The notes below the pieces were generated by a model. That model was not told where the DNA came from. It made no database searches and saw only the letters and a list, made by a program, of their open reading frames with translations. From contig NZ_JAASRS010000001.1 of NCBI RefSeq assembly GCF_011761475.1, positions 2,108,001 to 2,172,000 of the forward strand: a stretch of DNA of 64,000 bases, written 5' to 3'. A program made the position numbers and the translations under genes. Positions 34,354-43,577 of the stretch are shown piece by piece. Position 1 is the first letter of the stretch, and each line of letters begins with the position of its first letter. This DNA comes from Saccharococcus thermophilus. GTDB taxonomy: Bacteria; Bacillota; Bacilli; Bacillales; Anoxybacillaceae.

Positions 34354-34409
34354 ATAGTTTAATTATTTAACTATTAAACAATGTAACAATTCCCCCAAAA
34401 AAAAGTCAA
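34354..34409 (-). promoter_or_regulatory. promoter and probable MarR operator
   Basis: TTGACT (34409-34404), 18-base spacer, TACATT (34385-34380) on the minus strand. Immediately downstream, nested inverted repeats ATAGTT/AACTAT (34354-34359 and 34369-34374) and GTTTAAT/ATTAAAC (34357-34363 and 34373-34379) offer a MarR-size operator. Confidence 0.65.
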
Positions 34410-34475
34410 CCGAGAAGATTTTCTTTTTTCCAAATAAGAATGATATAATGAAGGAAAGTACGGGAGGAATCAAAA

Positions 34476-34694
34476 ATGAAACAAGAACCGTCCAAACCGT
34501 ATTCGTATCAAGACTACCTTCAGTGGGAAGGGCGTTGGGAACTCATTGACGGCGTAGCGTATAACATGAGCCCATCTCCGACGTGGGAGCATCAATTCGC
34601 CATAGTAGAGCTGTCGTTTACATTGCGTTCCTATTTTCAAAATAAAAATTGCTATGTGGCAATTGGATGGCAGAACGTTCTGACCCAATCATAG
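34476..34694 (+). pseudogene. Uma2-family nuclease-like gene, 3' truncated
   Basis: The product begins KPYSYQDYLQWEGRWELIDG and AYNMSPSPTWEHQFAIVEL, the N-terminus of the Uma2/DUF820 family (PD-(D/E)XK-like fold, common in Bacillaceae and cyanobacteria). Only about 65 of roughly 180 residues remain: after NKNCYVA the reading runs into the 3' end of the opposing DUF5946 gene and stops at 34692-34694. RBS GGGAGGAA and TATAAT near 34442 are intact. A deletion fused the two convergent genes tail to tail. Confidence 0.75.
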
Positions 34695-35150
34695 TAGTGT
34701 TCCCAGCTCTTCCAGACCTCTTCTGCCCAAGCTTTAAGCATCTCGTCTCTTTTCTTTCCCGGTTCCGCACGCAACACATCGAATACCGTCAGCGAATATG
34801 TTTGATGAGGTGGTTCGAAGCGAGGCCAATCGTACCGCCGCTCGGCTAATTTCATGTGTGCTTTCTGGACTTGTCTCCCTGTGTATCCGCATTCAATGGA
34901 TAAATATAAGCCGATGAGCGCAAATGCTGTTGTGATGCTGCGCGTCACCCCTCCTGTATGTTGCGCGCCATAGGCGTCGACGGCTAGTTGATGGATGAAG
35001 TCAGGATCATTTTTGGACATGTTATATACGGTTAATTCTCCGTAAAGCTGCCAGCACTCGCCAGATGCGTGATAAACGGTCGCAAGGCTCTAAATTTTTA
35101 CTAGGAAGTTTCCGTTTGCATCCTGGGCATTCTACAAGAAGATTTCCCAT
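34652..35150 (-). pseudogene. DUF5946 family gene with a one-base frameshift
   Basis: The downstream frame gives ASGECWQLYGELTVYN, HQLAVDAYGAQHTGG and AWAEEVWKSWEHYYDWVRT, typical of DUF5946 (about 160 residues). The true start is ATG 35150 with GGAGG nine bases upstream, giving MGNLLVECPGCKRKLP with the family Cys pair, but this frame leaves after EPCDR. Removing one A from the AAA at 35074-35076 restores DRYHASGECW across the junction, so a single-base insertion caused the break (or is a sequencing error). Function of the family is unknown. The last residues overlap the Uma2 junction and may be altered. Confidence 0.8.
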
Positions 35151-35194
35151 TCGAAAACACCTCCGTACGTTCTTTTTCATTTTACAAAATAAAA

Positions 35195-35290
35195 TTATCG
35201 CCTCATCGCCGTCACTTGCACCATTTTTTCAAACGAGGTTTTGGAACGAAGCGCACGAAGTTTTTGCTTTGCTTCTTCAATCGAATTCAT
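35195..35290 (-). CDS. putative 31-residue peptide
   Basis: ATG 35290 overlaps the end of the 78-residue gene upstream in another frame; product MNSIEEAKQKLRALRSK... to TAA at 35195, basic and helical. No Shine-Dalgarno of its own, so it would need translational coupling. No family recognised; it may be non-functional. Confidence 0.3.
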   Translation of the reverse strand: MNSIEEAKQKLRALRSKTSFEKMVQVTAMRR

Positions 35291-35513
35291 AATACCACAC
35301 CCGCTTGCTCAAATATTTTACTTTTCCTTCTGCTTCTGCCTTTTTCCATCGTTTTCTACATAGATCATCTAATATTTTGGCTTCATTTTCATCACGAGCC
35401 CGTGTACGGATATTGCGCTCTTTTCCTTTTGTCTGCAATATGTCCCGCTCCACATCGCTTTTTTTCTCCAAAATCCACTCACTCAATTCAGAAAAATCCA
35501 TTTCTTTCATCAT
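35277..35513 (-). CDS. hypothetical 78-residue protein
   Basis: Small, highly charged protein (MDFSELSEWILEKKSDVERD, then many Arg/Lys/Glu). RBS GGAGTGAT precedes ATG 35513 and a TATAAT lies at about 35545 on the minus strand with a poor -35. No signal peptide or membrane segment. Family not recognised. It lies in the accessory block with several broken genes, so it may be a remnant; composition nevertheless looks coding. Confidence 0.5.
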   Translation of the reverse strand: MMKEMDFSELSEWILEKKSDVERDILQTKGKERNIRTRARDENEAKILDDLCRKRWKKAEAEGKVKYLSKRVWYYEFD

Positions 35514-35601
35514 GTCATCACTCCGAATCGCTTATATATTTTTATTATACCTTTTTATCCCATGTTCTGCCCACGGTCATCTCTATCCAAAAAATATAAT
35601 G

Positions 35602-35636
35602 AAGGATGTCATCTCTTTGGCAAGAGTGACATCCTT
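35602..35636 (-). terminator. terminator after the ABC-2 permease fragment
   Basis: AAGGATGTCA-(T)-CTCTT / AAGAG-TGACATCCTT, 15 bp with one bulge and a TGGC loop; T-rich after it on both strands. Confidence 0.7.
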
Positions 35637-35665
35637 TTTCGTTTCGTAATCCACGATAAGAAGCA

Positions 35666-36409
35666 TTACGCCGCAATATCGCGCTTCCGAAAAATAAGCA
35701 ATGTAAGTGTATTAAATATAACAAAATAAACAAGCAGCATCATAATGGAAAATGCCATCGTCATTCCTTCGACAAGCGGCGTTCCATCAATGTATTGCGC
35801 TAAGTTTGTATTGGCAAATAATAAATATTTTGCCCAGTCAAATTTCATCGCAAGAAGCGTCGTAATCTGCGGCCCAACAAACAAGGCAAAAGTCGCCAGT
35901 CCAATCGCAAGCGAGTGATTGCGAAACACCGCGGATATCATAAACGCAAAGGTCGTCATCATGACAAGATCAACGCAATTGAGTGCATATACTTGCATAA
36001 CGTGAAGAAGCATGCTTTTCTCAACAACCGTTCCATTTTGGTACGCTAAATATGGTTCGCGGATTTCTTCGATTCCAAAAATAATCGCGCCGATGACCGC
36101 TGAGAAAACAAATAACAATAGCAACATACAAAGCGCAAACAACAAGGCGGCAATGTATTTCGAAAGCAAAATTTTCGTGCGGCTGGCAGGACGAATGAGA
36201 AGCAGCTTGATTGTTCCCCAAGAAAATTCGCTCGCTACGCTACCTGCCGCCACAATAATCGTAAACAGCGTGATCAGAGAAATGATATCGGCAGAATTCA
36301 CTAAATACCCCCAAAACGTATTGAGCGCCACAGGTTTTATATTATGCTCTAGGCGATATTCATTAATTTTCAGCTGCTGTTCGAGATGATTTTTATACAT
36401 TTTCGGCAC
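35666..36409 (-). pseudogene. ABC-2 type transporter permease, N-terminally truncated
   Basis: 247 residues with about five hydrophobic helices and the ABC-2 motif SEFSWGTIKLLLIRPASRTKILLSKY near residue 62-85 (split: SEFSWGTIKLLL, IRPASRTKILLSKY). Related permeases have some 60-70 residues before QLKINEYRLEHNI, including the first membrane helix; here the frame begins with GTG 36409 right after the pheT terminator, so the 5' part is missing and no ATPase partner gene is nearby. AAGGTG before ATG 36400 could still allow translation. Probably a decayed exporter. Confidence 0.65.
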
Positions 36410-36428
36410 CTTTTTCTCAGAAATTTAC

Positions 36429-36471
36429 TAAAAAATCCCCCGCCTTATGCTTCCGCATAAGACGAGGGATT
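36429..36471 (-). terminator. pheST terminator
   Basis: 17-bp stem (36434-36450 with 36455-36471, two G-U pairs) with a GGAA tetraloop and T-run on the minus strand, five bases after pheT. Confidence 0.92.
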
Positions 36472-36475
36472 CTAT

Positions 36476-38890
36476 TTATCCGCGCAATGTGGCGCCGAAT
36501 TGCTGTTCTACCGCTTGAATCACTTTTTCGTGAACGGCTGTTACTTCTTCGTCCGTTAATGTACGTTCCGGATCGTAGTAACGGAGCGAGAAGGCGATCG
36601 ATTTTTTGCCTTCTGGAAGGCGGTCGCCTTTGTATACATCAAAAATGGACACTTCTTTTAATAGCTCGCCGCCCGCTTCGGTAATCGTTTTTTGCAGCTC
36701 ACCGGCGACGACGTTTTCATCGACGACAAGGGCGATGTCGCGGGTGATCGACGGGAAGCGCGGAATCGGCGAGTAGCGGATATCCTCCACTTCCGCGTTT
36801 AACAAGTCGGTCAAGGCAAGTTCAAAGACATATGTTTCTTTTAAATCATATTCTTTTTGCACGACCGGATGGAGCTGGCCGACAAAGCCGATCGTCTTGC
36901 CATCTAGCAAAATATCAGCGGTTCGCCCCGGATGCATATGCTCGCGCTTTGCCTGCTTATATTCAACGCGATTCGTTAAGCCTAGCAACTCAAACAATCC
37001 GTCTAAAACTCCCTTGACTACATAGAAATCAACCGCTTTTTTCTCACCTTGCCATAAGTGGGCGTGCCATACACCTGTCACGACTCCGGCGAGACGTTCT
37101 TTTTCGCTTGGCAGTTCGTTTTCGCCGCTTGTGAGATATACCGCGCCTGTTTCATAGACAGCGACGTTTTCGACTTGGCGCGCGCGGTTATAGCTCGCTA
37201 CTTCCAGCAAATGCGGCAGCAAGCTTTGGCGAAGGACGCTGCGTTCTTCGCTCATCGGCAGCGCCAAGCGGATCGGTTCCGCCGTTTCTAACGAGAACAT
37301 CGTCGCTTTTTCCTCGCTTGTCAGAGAATACGTAATCGCTTGGAACAGGCCAACGTCTTCTAAATAACGGCGCACTTGCCGGCGTTTTGCTTGATACGGC
37401 GTCAATTTGCCCGGCTTCGCTTCCGCGACTGGCAATGTTGCCGGCAATCGGTCATAGCCATATAATCTCGCTACTTCTTCAATAATATCTTCTTCAATCG
37501 TAATGTCACGGCGGCGTGATGGAACAGTAATCGTAAACGTTCCGTTATCTTCGGTAAACGCAAATTGTAAGTTCGTTAAAATCGTGGCGACTTCGTCATT
37601 TGTAATCGTCGTGCCAAGCACGCGGTTAATGCGGTCTAGCGTAATTGTAATCGTCACTTCTTGTTCTTTTAACGTATTGACTTCGACAACGCCGCCAACG
37701 ACTTCGCCGCCAGCGTACTCAGCCATTAACGCGGCCGCGCGGTCAAGCGCTTCTTTTGTCCGCGCCGGGTCAATGCCTTTTTCAAAACGCGTGCTTGCTT
37801 CACTGCGCAAGCCGTGGTCTTTCGACGCTTTGCGAATGACAGGGCTGGTGAAATAGGCTGATTCAATAAATACGGTCGTTGTGTCATTTCGTACTTCAGA
37901 ATTCGCTCCGCCCATCACGCCAGCTAAGGCAACCGGTTCCGTTCCATTCGTAATGACAAGATGGTCTTCCGTTAACGTGCGTTTCGTATCATCCAACGTG
38001 ACAATTGTTTCGCCTGCTTTCGCGCGGCGCACGACAATTTCTTTCGAGCCGAGACGGTCATAGTCAAACGCATGGAGCGGCTGGCCGTACTCCAGCAAAA
38101 TGTAGTTCGTAATATCGACTACGTTGTTGTGTGGACGGATTCCTGCCGCCATCAAACGCGTTTGCATCCAAAGCGGCGATGGGCCGATTTTCACATTTTT
38201 CACAATGCGTCCTGCATATAACGGATTGTCCTCCGGCGCATCGACGCGTACAGAAATATAATCATGAACATTTTCGGCATTTTCTTGAAGCTCAATGGCT
38301 GGCAGCTTCACGTCCCGGCCTAAAATCGCCGCCACTTCATACGCGACGCCAATCATGCTTAAGCAATCGGCGCGGTTTGGCGTAAGTCCAAGTTCTAATA
38401 CTTCATCGTCTAAATTTAATAATTCCAACGCATCCGCGCCAACTGGAGCGTCGCTTGGAAAGACGAAAATGCCATCGGTGTATTCTTTCGGCACTAATTT
38501 CGATTCAACGCCGAGCTCTTGCAAGGAGCAAATCATACCGTTTGATTCTTCGCCGCGCAGTTTCGCCCGTTTAATTTTCAAATTGCCTGGCAAAACGGCA
38601 CCGACTTTGGCAACCGCTACTTTTTGCCCTTTGGCGACGTTTGGGGCGCCGCAAATAATTTGCACCGGCTCGCCTTCGCCGATATCGACGAGGCATTTGC
38701 TTAATTTATCGGCGTTTGGATGCTGCTCGCGCTCAAGCACATGCCCGACGACAACGCCTTTTGCCCCTTTATTCAATACTTCCACACTTTCGACTTCAAT
38801 GCCGCTTTTGGTGATGCGGTCGGCTAGTTCTTTTGCCGTTATTCCCGTAAGGTCTACATATTCTTGCAGCCATTTATAAGAAACAAACAT
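36476..38890 (-). CDS. pheT: phenylalanyl-tRNA synthetase beta subunit
   Basis: Large subunit of the alpha2-beta2 enzyme, carrying tRNA binding and Tyr editing. 804 residues: EMAP-type tRNA-binding domain at 40-150 ([18 protein letters not shown]), B3/B4 editing domain about 200-400, B5 (about 400-475, RINRVLGT), a catalytic-like core about 480-680 and C-terminal anticodon-binding FDX domain ([19 protein letters not shown]). AAGGGAGG before ATG 38890. 16 bases after pheS; ended by a strong terminator. Confidence 0.97.
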   Translation of the reverse strand: MFVSYKWLQEYVDLTGITAKELADRITKSGIEVESVEVLNKGAKGVVVGHVLEREQHPNADKLSKCLVDIGEGEPVQIICGAPNVAKGQKVAVAKVGAVLPGNLKIKRAKLRGEESNGMICSLQELGVESKLVPKEYTDGIFVFPSDAPVGADALELLNLDDEVLELGLTPNRADCLSMIGVAYEVAAILGRDVKLPAIELQENAENVHDYISVRVDAPEDNPLYAGRIVKNVKIGPSPLWMQTRLMAAGIRPHNNVVDITNYILLEYGQPLHAFDYDRLGSKEIVVRRAKAGETIVTLDDTKRTLTEDHLVITNGTEPVALAGVMGGANSEVRNDTTTVFIESAYFTSPVIRKASKDHGLRSEASTRFEKGIDPARTKEALDRAAALMAEYAGGEVVGGVVEVNTLKEQEVTITITLDRINRVLGTTITNDEVATILTNLQFAFTEDNGTFTITVPSRRRDITIEEDIIEEVARLYGYDRLPATLPVAEAKPGKLTPYQAKRRQVRRYLEDVGLFQAITYSLTSEEKATMFSLETAEPIRLALPMSEERSVLRQSLLPHLLEVASYNRARQVENVAVYETGAVYLTSGENELPSEKERLAGVVTGVWHAHLWQGEKKAVDFYVVKGVLDGLFELLGLTNRVEYKQAKREHMHPGRTADILLDGKTIGFVGQLHPVVQKEYDLKETYVFELALTDLLNAEVEDIRYSPIPRFPSITRDIALVVDENVVAGELQKTITEAGGELLKEVSIFDVYKGDRLPEGKKSIAFSLRYYDPERTLTDEEVTAVHEKVIQAVEQQFGATLRG

Positions 38891-38906
38891 CGGTCAAACC
38901 TCCCTT

Positions 38907-39941
38907 TTACACACGGTGGAATTGTTGTAAGAAACGAATGTCATTTTGATAGAAATGACGGATGTCATCAATGCCGTATTTAAGCATCGCGATGCGCTCC
39001 GGCCCCATGCCGAACGCGAAACCGGTATATTTTTTCGAATCAAATCCAGCCATTTCTAAGACGTTTGGATGGACCATGCCGGCGCCTAAAATTTCAATCC
39101 ATCCAGTCCCTTTACATACGCTGCAGCCATGTCCGCCGCAATGGAAGCAGGATACATCGACTTCGACCGACGGCTCGGTGAATGGGAAAAAGCTTGGACG
39201 GAAGCGGATTTCGCGGTCTTCGCCAAACATTTTGCGGGCAAACTCGCGCAGCGTTCCTTTCAGGTCGCTCATGCGAATGTTTTCATCGACAACAAGCCCT
39301 TCGATTTGCGTAAATTGATGCGAGTGAGTCGCGTCATCATTGTCGCGGCGGTACACTTTTCCCGGGCAGATGATTTTGACCGGACCGCGCCCTTGATGTT
39401 TTTCCATCGTGCGCGCTTGCACCGGTGATGTATGAGTGCGAAGCAAAATTTCTTCGGTAATGTAGAACGAATCTTGCATATCGCGCGCCGGGTGGCCTTT
39501 TGGCAAGTTCAACGCTTCAAAATTGTAGTAGTCTTTCTCGACTTCCGGCCCTTCGGCAATCGTATAGCCCATGCCGATGAATAAGTCTTCGATTTCTTCA
39601 ATGACGCGCGTGAGCGGATGATGATTTCCTCTTCTGACCGGGCGGCCTGGAAGCGTGACATCAATCGCTTCCGCCGCTAATTTTTTTTCGACTTCCTCTT
39701 GTTCGAGCTTTGCTTGTTTTGCTTCTAGCGCGCTTTGAATCGCTTGCCGTACTTCGTTGGCGAGCGCGCCTATGACCGGACGCTCTTCCGGCGATAATGA
39801 CCCCATGCCGCGGAGCACTTCGGTAATCGGGCCTTTTTTGCCAAGATAAGCGACGCGCACCTCATTAAGTGCTTTTAAGTCACTAGCTTGTTCAATTTTT
39901 TCGAGCGCTTCTTGTTGAAGCTGCTGCAACCGTTCTTTCAT
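38907..39941 (-). CDS. pheS: phenylalanyl-tRNA synthetase alpha subunit
   Basis: Catalytic subunit of PheRS. 344 residues from ATG 39941 (RBS AAAGGAGG), family length. N-terminal coiled coil ([18 protein letters not shown]), class II motifs: [17 protein letters not shown] near 115, motif 2 [20 protein letters not shown] and motif 3 [20 protein letters not shown] near 310. The upstream 23 open codons lack an RBS. Transcription is governed by a Phe T-box at 40063-40344. Confidence 0.97.
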   Translation of the reverse strand: MKERLQQLQQEALEKIEQASDLKALNEVRVAYLGKKGPITEVLRGMGSLSPEERPVIGALANEVRQAIQSALEAKQAKLEQEEVEKKLAAEAIDVTLPGRPVRRGNHHPLTRVIEEIEDLFIGMGYTIAEGPEVEKDYYNFEALNLPKGHPARDMQDSFYITEEILLRTHTSPVQARTMEKHQGRGPVKIICPGKVYRRDNDDATHSHQFTQIEGLVVDENIRMSDLKGTLREFARKMFGEDREIRFRPSFFPFTEPSVEVDVSCFHCGGHGCSVCKGTGWIEILGAGMVHPNVLEMAGFDSKKYTGFAFGMGPERIAMLKYGIDDIRHFYQNDIRFLQQFHRV

Positions 39942-40062
39942 GGAAAATTCCTCCTTTTCTTCACTTGAATAAACGAAATGCCTCTTCCACTGCCCATGCT
40001 TGATGTTCATGAAGCAATACTTTTGGAATATCTTTACGTGAAATCCACACTAGTATGTTCCA

Positions 40063-40344
40063 TAAAAAAACTCGCCCCTTGCCATAAGGGACGAGTGCAC
40101 TCGCGGTACCACCCTTGTTAACAGCGCAAAAAACGCGCTGTTCGCTTCATTGCGATAACGGCATCGGCCGGAACACCTTTACATTCCGCAAGCGCGGAAT
40201 GGTCCAAGTGTCAACTCCAGAGGTGAATTCACTTGCTTCTACCATAAAAACGCTCCCAGTCTACGGCGTTTTCTCCCTGGATGGCGAGTGGCAAGCTACT
40301 CTTCTCTTTCATCGTTGTTTTCCGTATTTAACTTATTTAACTAT
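40063..40344 (-). ncRNA. T-box leader (tRNA-Phe) of pheST
   Basis: The T-box sequence AAGGGTGGTACCGCG is at 40116-40102 (minus), followed by an intrinsic terminator (stem 40070-40095, T-run to 40063). Stem I carries GTGAATTCACC near 40221-40231, where TTC is the probable Phe specifier codon. Uncharged tRNA-Phe should stabilise the antiterminator. The pheS start lies about 120 bases further on; that gap has no other feature I can name. Confidence 0.93.
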
Positions 40345-40350
40345 TTTTAT

Positions 40351-40379
40351 ATTATAGGCAACAGGCAGGTGCGATGCAA
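40351..40379 (-). promoter_or_regulatory. sigma-A promoter of pheST
   Basis: TTGCAT (40379-40374), 17-base spacer, TATAAT (40356-40351) on the minus strand. A 7-bp hairpin (GCAGGTG/CACCTGC) spans the -35 region. Confidence 0.85.
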
Positions 40380-40428
40380 CCACCTGCATGCAAAAATGGC
40401 TTCATTTTCTAGCTTTTATCTATAATTT

Positions 40429-41190
40429 TTACAACGTCCCGCGTAAATGATAAAGCAAAATTCCGGCGGCGACGGCGACGTTTAACGACTCGGCCTGTCC
40501 ATAAATCGGAATGTATAAGTTTTTCGTTGTCATTTGCAGCAATTCCTTCTGAACCCCGCTTCCTTCGTTGCCGACAAGCAAAGCGAACGGTCGCGTCGGC
40601 TCAATATGGCGATAATCTTCCCCATTTTCCAGCGCCGTTCCGTAAACCGCGACATTTTTCTCGCGCAGACGCTCGATCCATTCACGGAGATTTCCGCGCA
40701 TAATTGGCAGATGAAAAAGTGAACCTTGCGTCGCGCGGATAACTTTCGGATTGTATAGATCAGCACATCCTTCCCCAAGAATCACCGCATCCATTCCCGC
40801 CGCATCAGCGGTGCGGATCATCGTGCCGATGTTGCCTGGATCTTGCACGGCGTCAATCAGAAGCACATTCGCCTGCGTCCAGTCCATATCGTCATAGGAA
40901 AACTGTTCGCATACGGCCGCGATGCCTTGCGGCGTTTCCGTGGCGCTGATCGCTTTCATCACGTCTTCCGTGACGATGGCCAGCGGGATGCCGCTCACAT
41001 CCCATGTTGCCGGAATCGCTTTATTTTCATCAACAATCAATTGGATAATGGATATGTTGCTTTTCAACGCTTCTTCCACTAAATGAAATCCTTCGATAAG
41101 AAAATGCCCTGTTTTTTCTCGTTCCTTTTTCGTCAGCAGCTTTTTCCACTGCTTCACTTGCGGATTTTTTACCGACTCAATTCGTTTCAA
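40429..41190 (-). CDS. ysgA: SpoU-family RNA 2'-O-methyltransferase YsgA
   Basis: SPOUT methyltransferase acting on rRNA or tRNA ribose; target not defined for YsgA. 253 residues from TTG 41190, which has AAAGGAG eight bases upstream; the frame runs 49 codons further but through AT-rich non-coding-like sequence. N-terminal substrate-binding domain (KKEREKTGHFLIEGFHLVEEAL), then LIDAVQDPGNIGTMIRTADAAG, FALLVGNEGSGVQKEL and IPIYGQAESLNVAVAAGILLY, the three SpoU motifs with the trefoil knot. Divergent from sspI. Confidence 0.92.
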   Translation of the reverse strand: MKRIESVKNPQVKQWKKLLTKKEREKTGHFLIEGFHLVEEALKSNISIIQLIVDENKAIPATWDVSGIPLAIVTEDVMKAISATETPQGIAAVCEQFSYDDMDWTQANVLLIDAVQDPGNIGTMIRTADAAGMDAVILGEGCADLYNPKVIRATQGSLFHLPIMRGNLREWIERLREKNVAVYGTALENGEDYRHIEPTRPFALLVGNEGSGVQKELLQMTTKNLYIPIYGQAESLNVAVAAGILLYHLRGTL

Positions 41191-41266
41191 TGCTGATTCT
41201 CCTTTACGTTTTGCGTATCCATATACATAATAAACGAAATCCACGTAAAAAATAAGCATGTAACTA

Positions 41267-41273
41267 CATAATA
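41267..41273 (+). promoter_or_regulatory. possible sigma-G -10 element of sspI
   Basis: CATAATA fits the sigma-G -10 pattern CATNNTA, 15 bases before the sspI start. The -35 region is not convincing, so the assignment rests mainly on the known forespore expression of sspI. Confidence 0.4.
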
Positions 41274-41287
41274 GTGAGGTGAACGAG

Positions 41288-41503
41288 ATGGATTTAAACT
41301 TGCGCCATGCAGTTATACAAAATGTGGCCAACAACACGAAGGAGCAATTGGAAGATACGATTGTTGACGCGATTCAACGTGGAGAGGAAAAATATTTGCC
41401 GGGGCTCGGCGTCCTCTTTGAAGAGATTTGGAAACATTCGAGCGAGCAGCAAAAAGAGGAAATGCTCACAACACTGGAACAAGCGGTCAAGCAACATGCA
41501 TAA
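41288..41503 (+). CDS. sspI: small acid-soluble spore protein SspI
   Basis: Minor SASP of the dormant spore core. 71 residues from ATG 41288 (the B. subtilis length): [41 protein letters not shown] and a C-terminal [25 protein letters not shown]; the ATG nine bases upstream is less well spaced. Followed by a hairpin shared with the convergent methyltransferase gene. Confidence 0.95.
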   Translation: MDLNLRHAVIQNVANNTKEQLEDTIVDAIQRGEEKYLPGLGVLFEEIWKHSSEQQKEEMLTTLEQAVKQHA

Positions 41504-41530
41504 AAGGGAAGCTTTATTTCGCTTCCCTTT
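41503..41530. terminator. bidirectional terminator sspI / methyltransferase
   Basis: AAAGGGAAGC / GCTTCCCTTT (10 bp, eight-base loop), symmetric for both convergent genes; its minus-strand arm encodes the last codons of the methyltransferase. Confidence 0.8.
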
Positions 41531-42296
41531 CCTCCTTCACCGCTATCATTCGAATCCGTTTATAATCCGCAATCCATGCGCCATCCTTCCATAAGTATGC
41601 TCTTAATCGTTCTTTTATTTGCCGATAAACCAGGTCTTTTTCAGACGATTCCAAACCAGCAAAAAAGCCGCCAGCAAAGCCGTCCAGCCAATGATCTAAT
41701 CCTTGATCTCCATCAGGCAAAGGAGTAGGGCGATCAAAATGGCTGGCATAGATCACACGAAATCCGTGCTTTTCAAGCAAACTGCTGTATTCCCCAATGC
41801 TCGGAAAATACCATGGATTTCTTTCTTTTGCATCAATGCCATAGTTTGTGAATAAAACTTCTTCTATTGCTTTCACAATAGCGTCCACGTTTCCTTTTCC
41901 GCCAAATTCAGCGACCAACCGGCCGCCCTCTCGCAAAGCAAGAGCCATCGATTGCACAACACTTTCAGCCCGCTTCATCCAATGCAAAGCGGCATTGGAG
42001 AAAATAGCGTCATAGCGTTCTTCAGTTCGAAATGATTCACCATTATCTACAAGAAAAGAAAGATGCGGATATTTTTTTCGTGCTTTTTCGATCATATCAG
42101 GGGATACATCCATCCCGACAACTTTGGCTCCCATTTTTGCAATTTCATTTGCAAGATCTCCTGTCCCGCATCCTAAATCAAGAATTTTTTCTCCTTGTTT
42201 CGGGCCTAACATCTCTACCAAACTTTTCCCTAACTCAGACACAAACGATAACTTTTCATCATATGCATCCGCATTCCATACATTCACAGAAACCAA
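41514..42296 (-). CDS. class I SAM-dependent methyltransferase
   Basis: 260 residues. Motif I LDLGCGTGDLANEIAK near residue 40, post-I VVGMDVSPDMIEKA, motif II YDAIFSNAALHWMK and motif III LREGGRLVAEFGG are clear; the overall pattern resembles trans-aconitate methyltransferase-like proteins, but the substrate cannot be told. Start TTG 42296 with TAGGGGGAAG upstream; a GTG three codons later is an alternative. Single gene between sspI and ysdC. Confidence 0.85.
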   Translation of the reverse strand: MVSVNVWNADAYDEKLSFVSELGKSLVEMLGPKQGEKILDLGCGTGDLANEIAKMGAKVVGMDVSPDMIEKARKKYPHLSFLVDNGESFRTEERYDAIFSNAALHWMKRAESVVQSMALALREGGRLVAEFGGKGNVDAIVKAIEEVLFTNYGIDAKERNPWYFPSIGEYSSLLEKHGFRVIYASHFDRPTPLPDGDQGLDHWLDGFAGGFFAGLESSEKDLVYRQIKERLRAYLWKDGAWIADYKRIRMIAVKEEREAK

Positions 42297-42380
42297 TTTC
42301 TCTTCCCCCTAAGTTTGTTATGCTAATATATGTTTTTTCATCTCGCATCTTTGTCTTTCGCTTCTATTATCCCTTCGCTA

Positions 42381-42411
42381 AAAAGAAAAGCCGACATTGA
42401 TTTGCCGGCTT
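42381..42411 (-). terminator. terminator after ysdC
   Basis: AAGCCG / CGGCTT stem with a long loop, followed by TTCTTTTT on the minus strand. Confidence 0.6.
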
Positions 42412-42422
42412 CTCTCCGCTGA

Positions 42423-43508
42423 TTATTCAAATGTAATTTGTTTTACCTTTTCCGCGTCTAAGCGCTTGATGACTTCGACAAGCAATTTTACCGTATTTTC
42501 ATAATCGTCACGGTGCAAAATCGCCGCATGGGAATGGATGTAGCGCGTTGGAATCGCGATCGTCAGCGACGGCACGCCGCTTGCCGTTAAATGAATCGCG
42601 CCTGCGTCGGTGCCGCCGCCTGGCATTGCGTCAAAATGATAAGGAATGTTGAGTTCTTCGGCGACATCGATGACAAACTCGCGCAAACCGCGATGCGATA
42701 CCATGGTCGCATCATACAGAACGATGTGCGGTCCCGCACCAAGCTTGCCCATCGCTTCTTTTTCGGAAACTCCTGGCGTATCGCCGGCAATGCCGACGTC
42801 CACAGCAAACGCGATATCCGGCTGAATGAAATGCGCCGCTGTTCTTGCCCCGCGCAAACCAACTTCTTCCTGCACCGTGCCAACGCCATACACGACGTTT
42901 GGATGATCGACATCTTTTAATTGCTTGAGCACGTCAATCGCGATCGCGCAACCGATCCGGTTGTCCCAAGCTTTCGCAAGCAGCATTTTTTCATTATTCA
43001 ATACGGTAAATTCAAAATACGGAACAATCGAGTCGCCCGGACGCACGCCCCATTCCATTGCTTCCTCACGGCTTGTTGCGCCAATGTCAATAAACATATC
43101 TTTAATGTCGACCGGTTTTTTGCGCGCTTCCGGCGGCAAAATGTGCGGCGGTTTCGAACCGATGACACCGGTGATTTCTCCCTTGCGCGTTAAAATGGTG
43201 ACGCGTTGCGCCAGCATAACTTGGCTCCACCAACCGCCTAGCGTTTGGAAACGGATAAATCCTTTGTCATCGATTTGCGTCACCATAAAGCCGACTTCGT
43301 CCAAGTGGCCGGCAATCATAATTTTCGGACCGTCGGCAGCTCCTTTCTTTTTCGCGATTAAACTGCCGAGACCGTCTGTCGTTACTTCATCGGCATAAGG
43401 AGTTATGTACTTTTTCATTACTTCGCGCGCTTCCCGTTCATTTCCAGGGACGCCTCTCGCATCGGTTAAATCCTTCAGCATCGTCAACGTTTCATCGTAT
43501 TTCGCCAT
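42423..43508 (-). CDS. ysdC: M42 family aminopeptidase/glucanase YsdC
   Basis: Dinuclear metallo-aminopeptidase of the M42 (DapA/FrvX) family; forms large tetrahedral particles in homologues. 361 residues from ATG 43508, equal to B. subtilis YsdC. Metal ligands are visible at [13 protein letters not shown] (His), [13 protein letters not shown] (Asp), [11 protein letters not shown] (Glu-Glu), [13 protein letters not shown] (Asp) and [12 protein letters not shown] (His). The 21 open codons upstream have no RBS. Downstream of a dUTPase gene here. Confidence 0.94.
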   Translation of the reverse strand: MAKYDETLTMLKDLTDARGVPGNEREAREVMKKYITPYADEVTTDGLGSLIAKKKGAADGPKIMIAGHLDEVGFMVTQIDDKGFIRFQTLGGWWSQVMLAQRVTILTRKGEITGVIGSKPPHILPPEARKKPVDIKDMFIDIGATSREEAMEWGVRPGDSIVPYFEFTVLNNEKMLLAKAWDNRIGCAIAIDVLKQLKDVDHPNVVYGVGTVQEEVGLRGARTAAHFIQPDIAFAVDVGIAGDTPGVSEKEAMGKLGAGPHIVLYDATMVSHRGLREFVIDVAEELNIPYHFDAMPGGGTDAGAIHLTASGVPSLTIAIPTRYIHSHAAILHRDDYENTVKLLVEVIKRLDAEKVKQITFE

Positions 43509-43577
43509 GATGGAACCCCTTTCCGTTTTTATCCATCCTTTATTATACCCAAAATCGCCAATAATGTACAAAATTTG

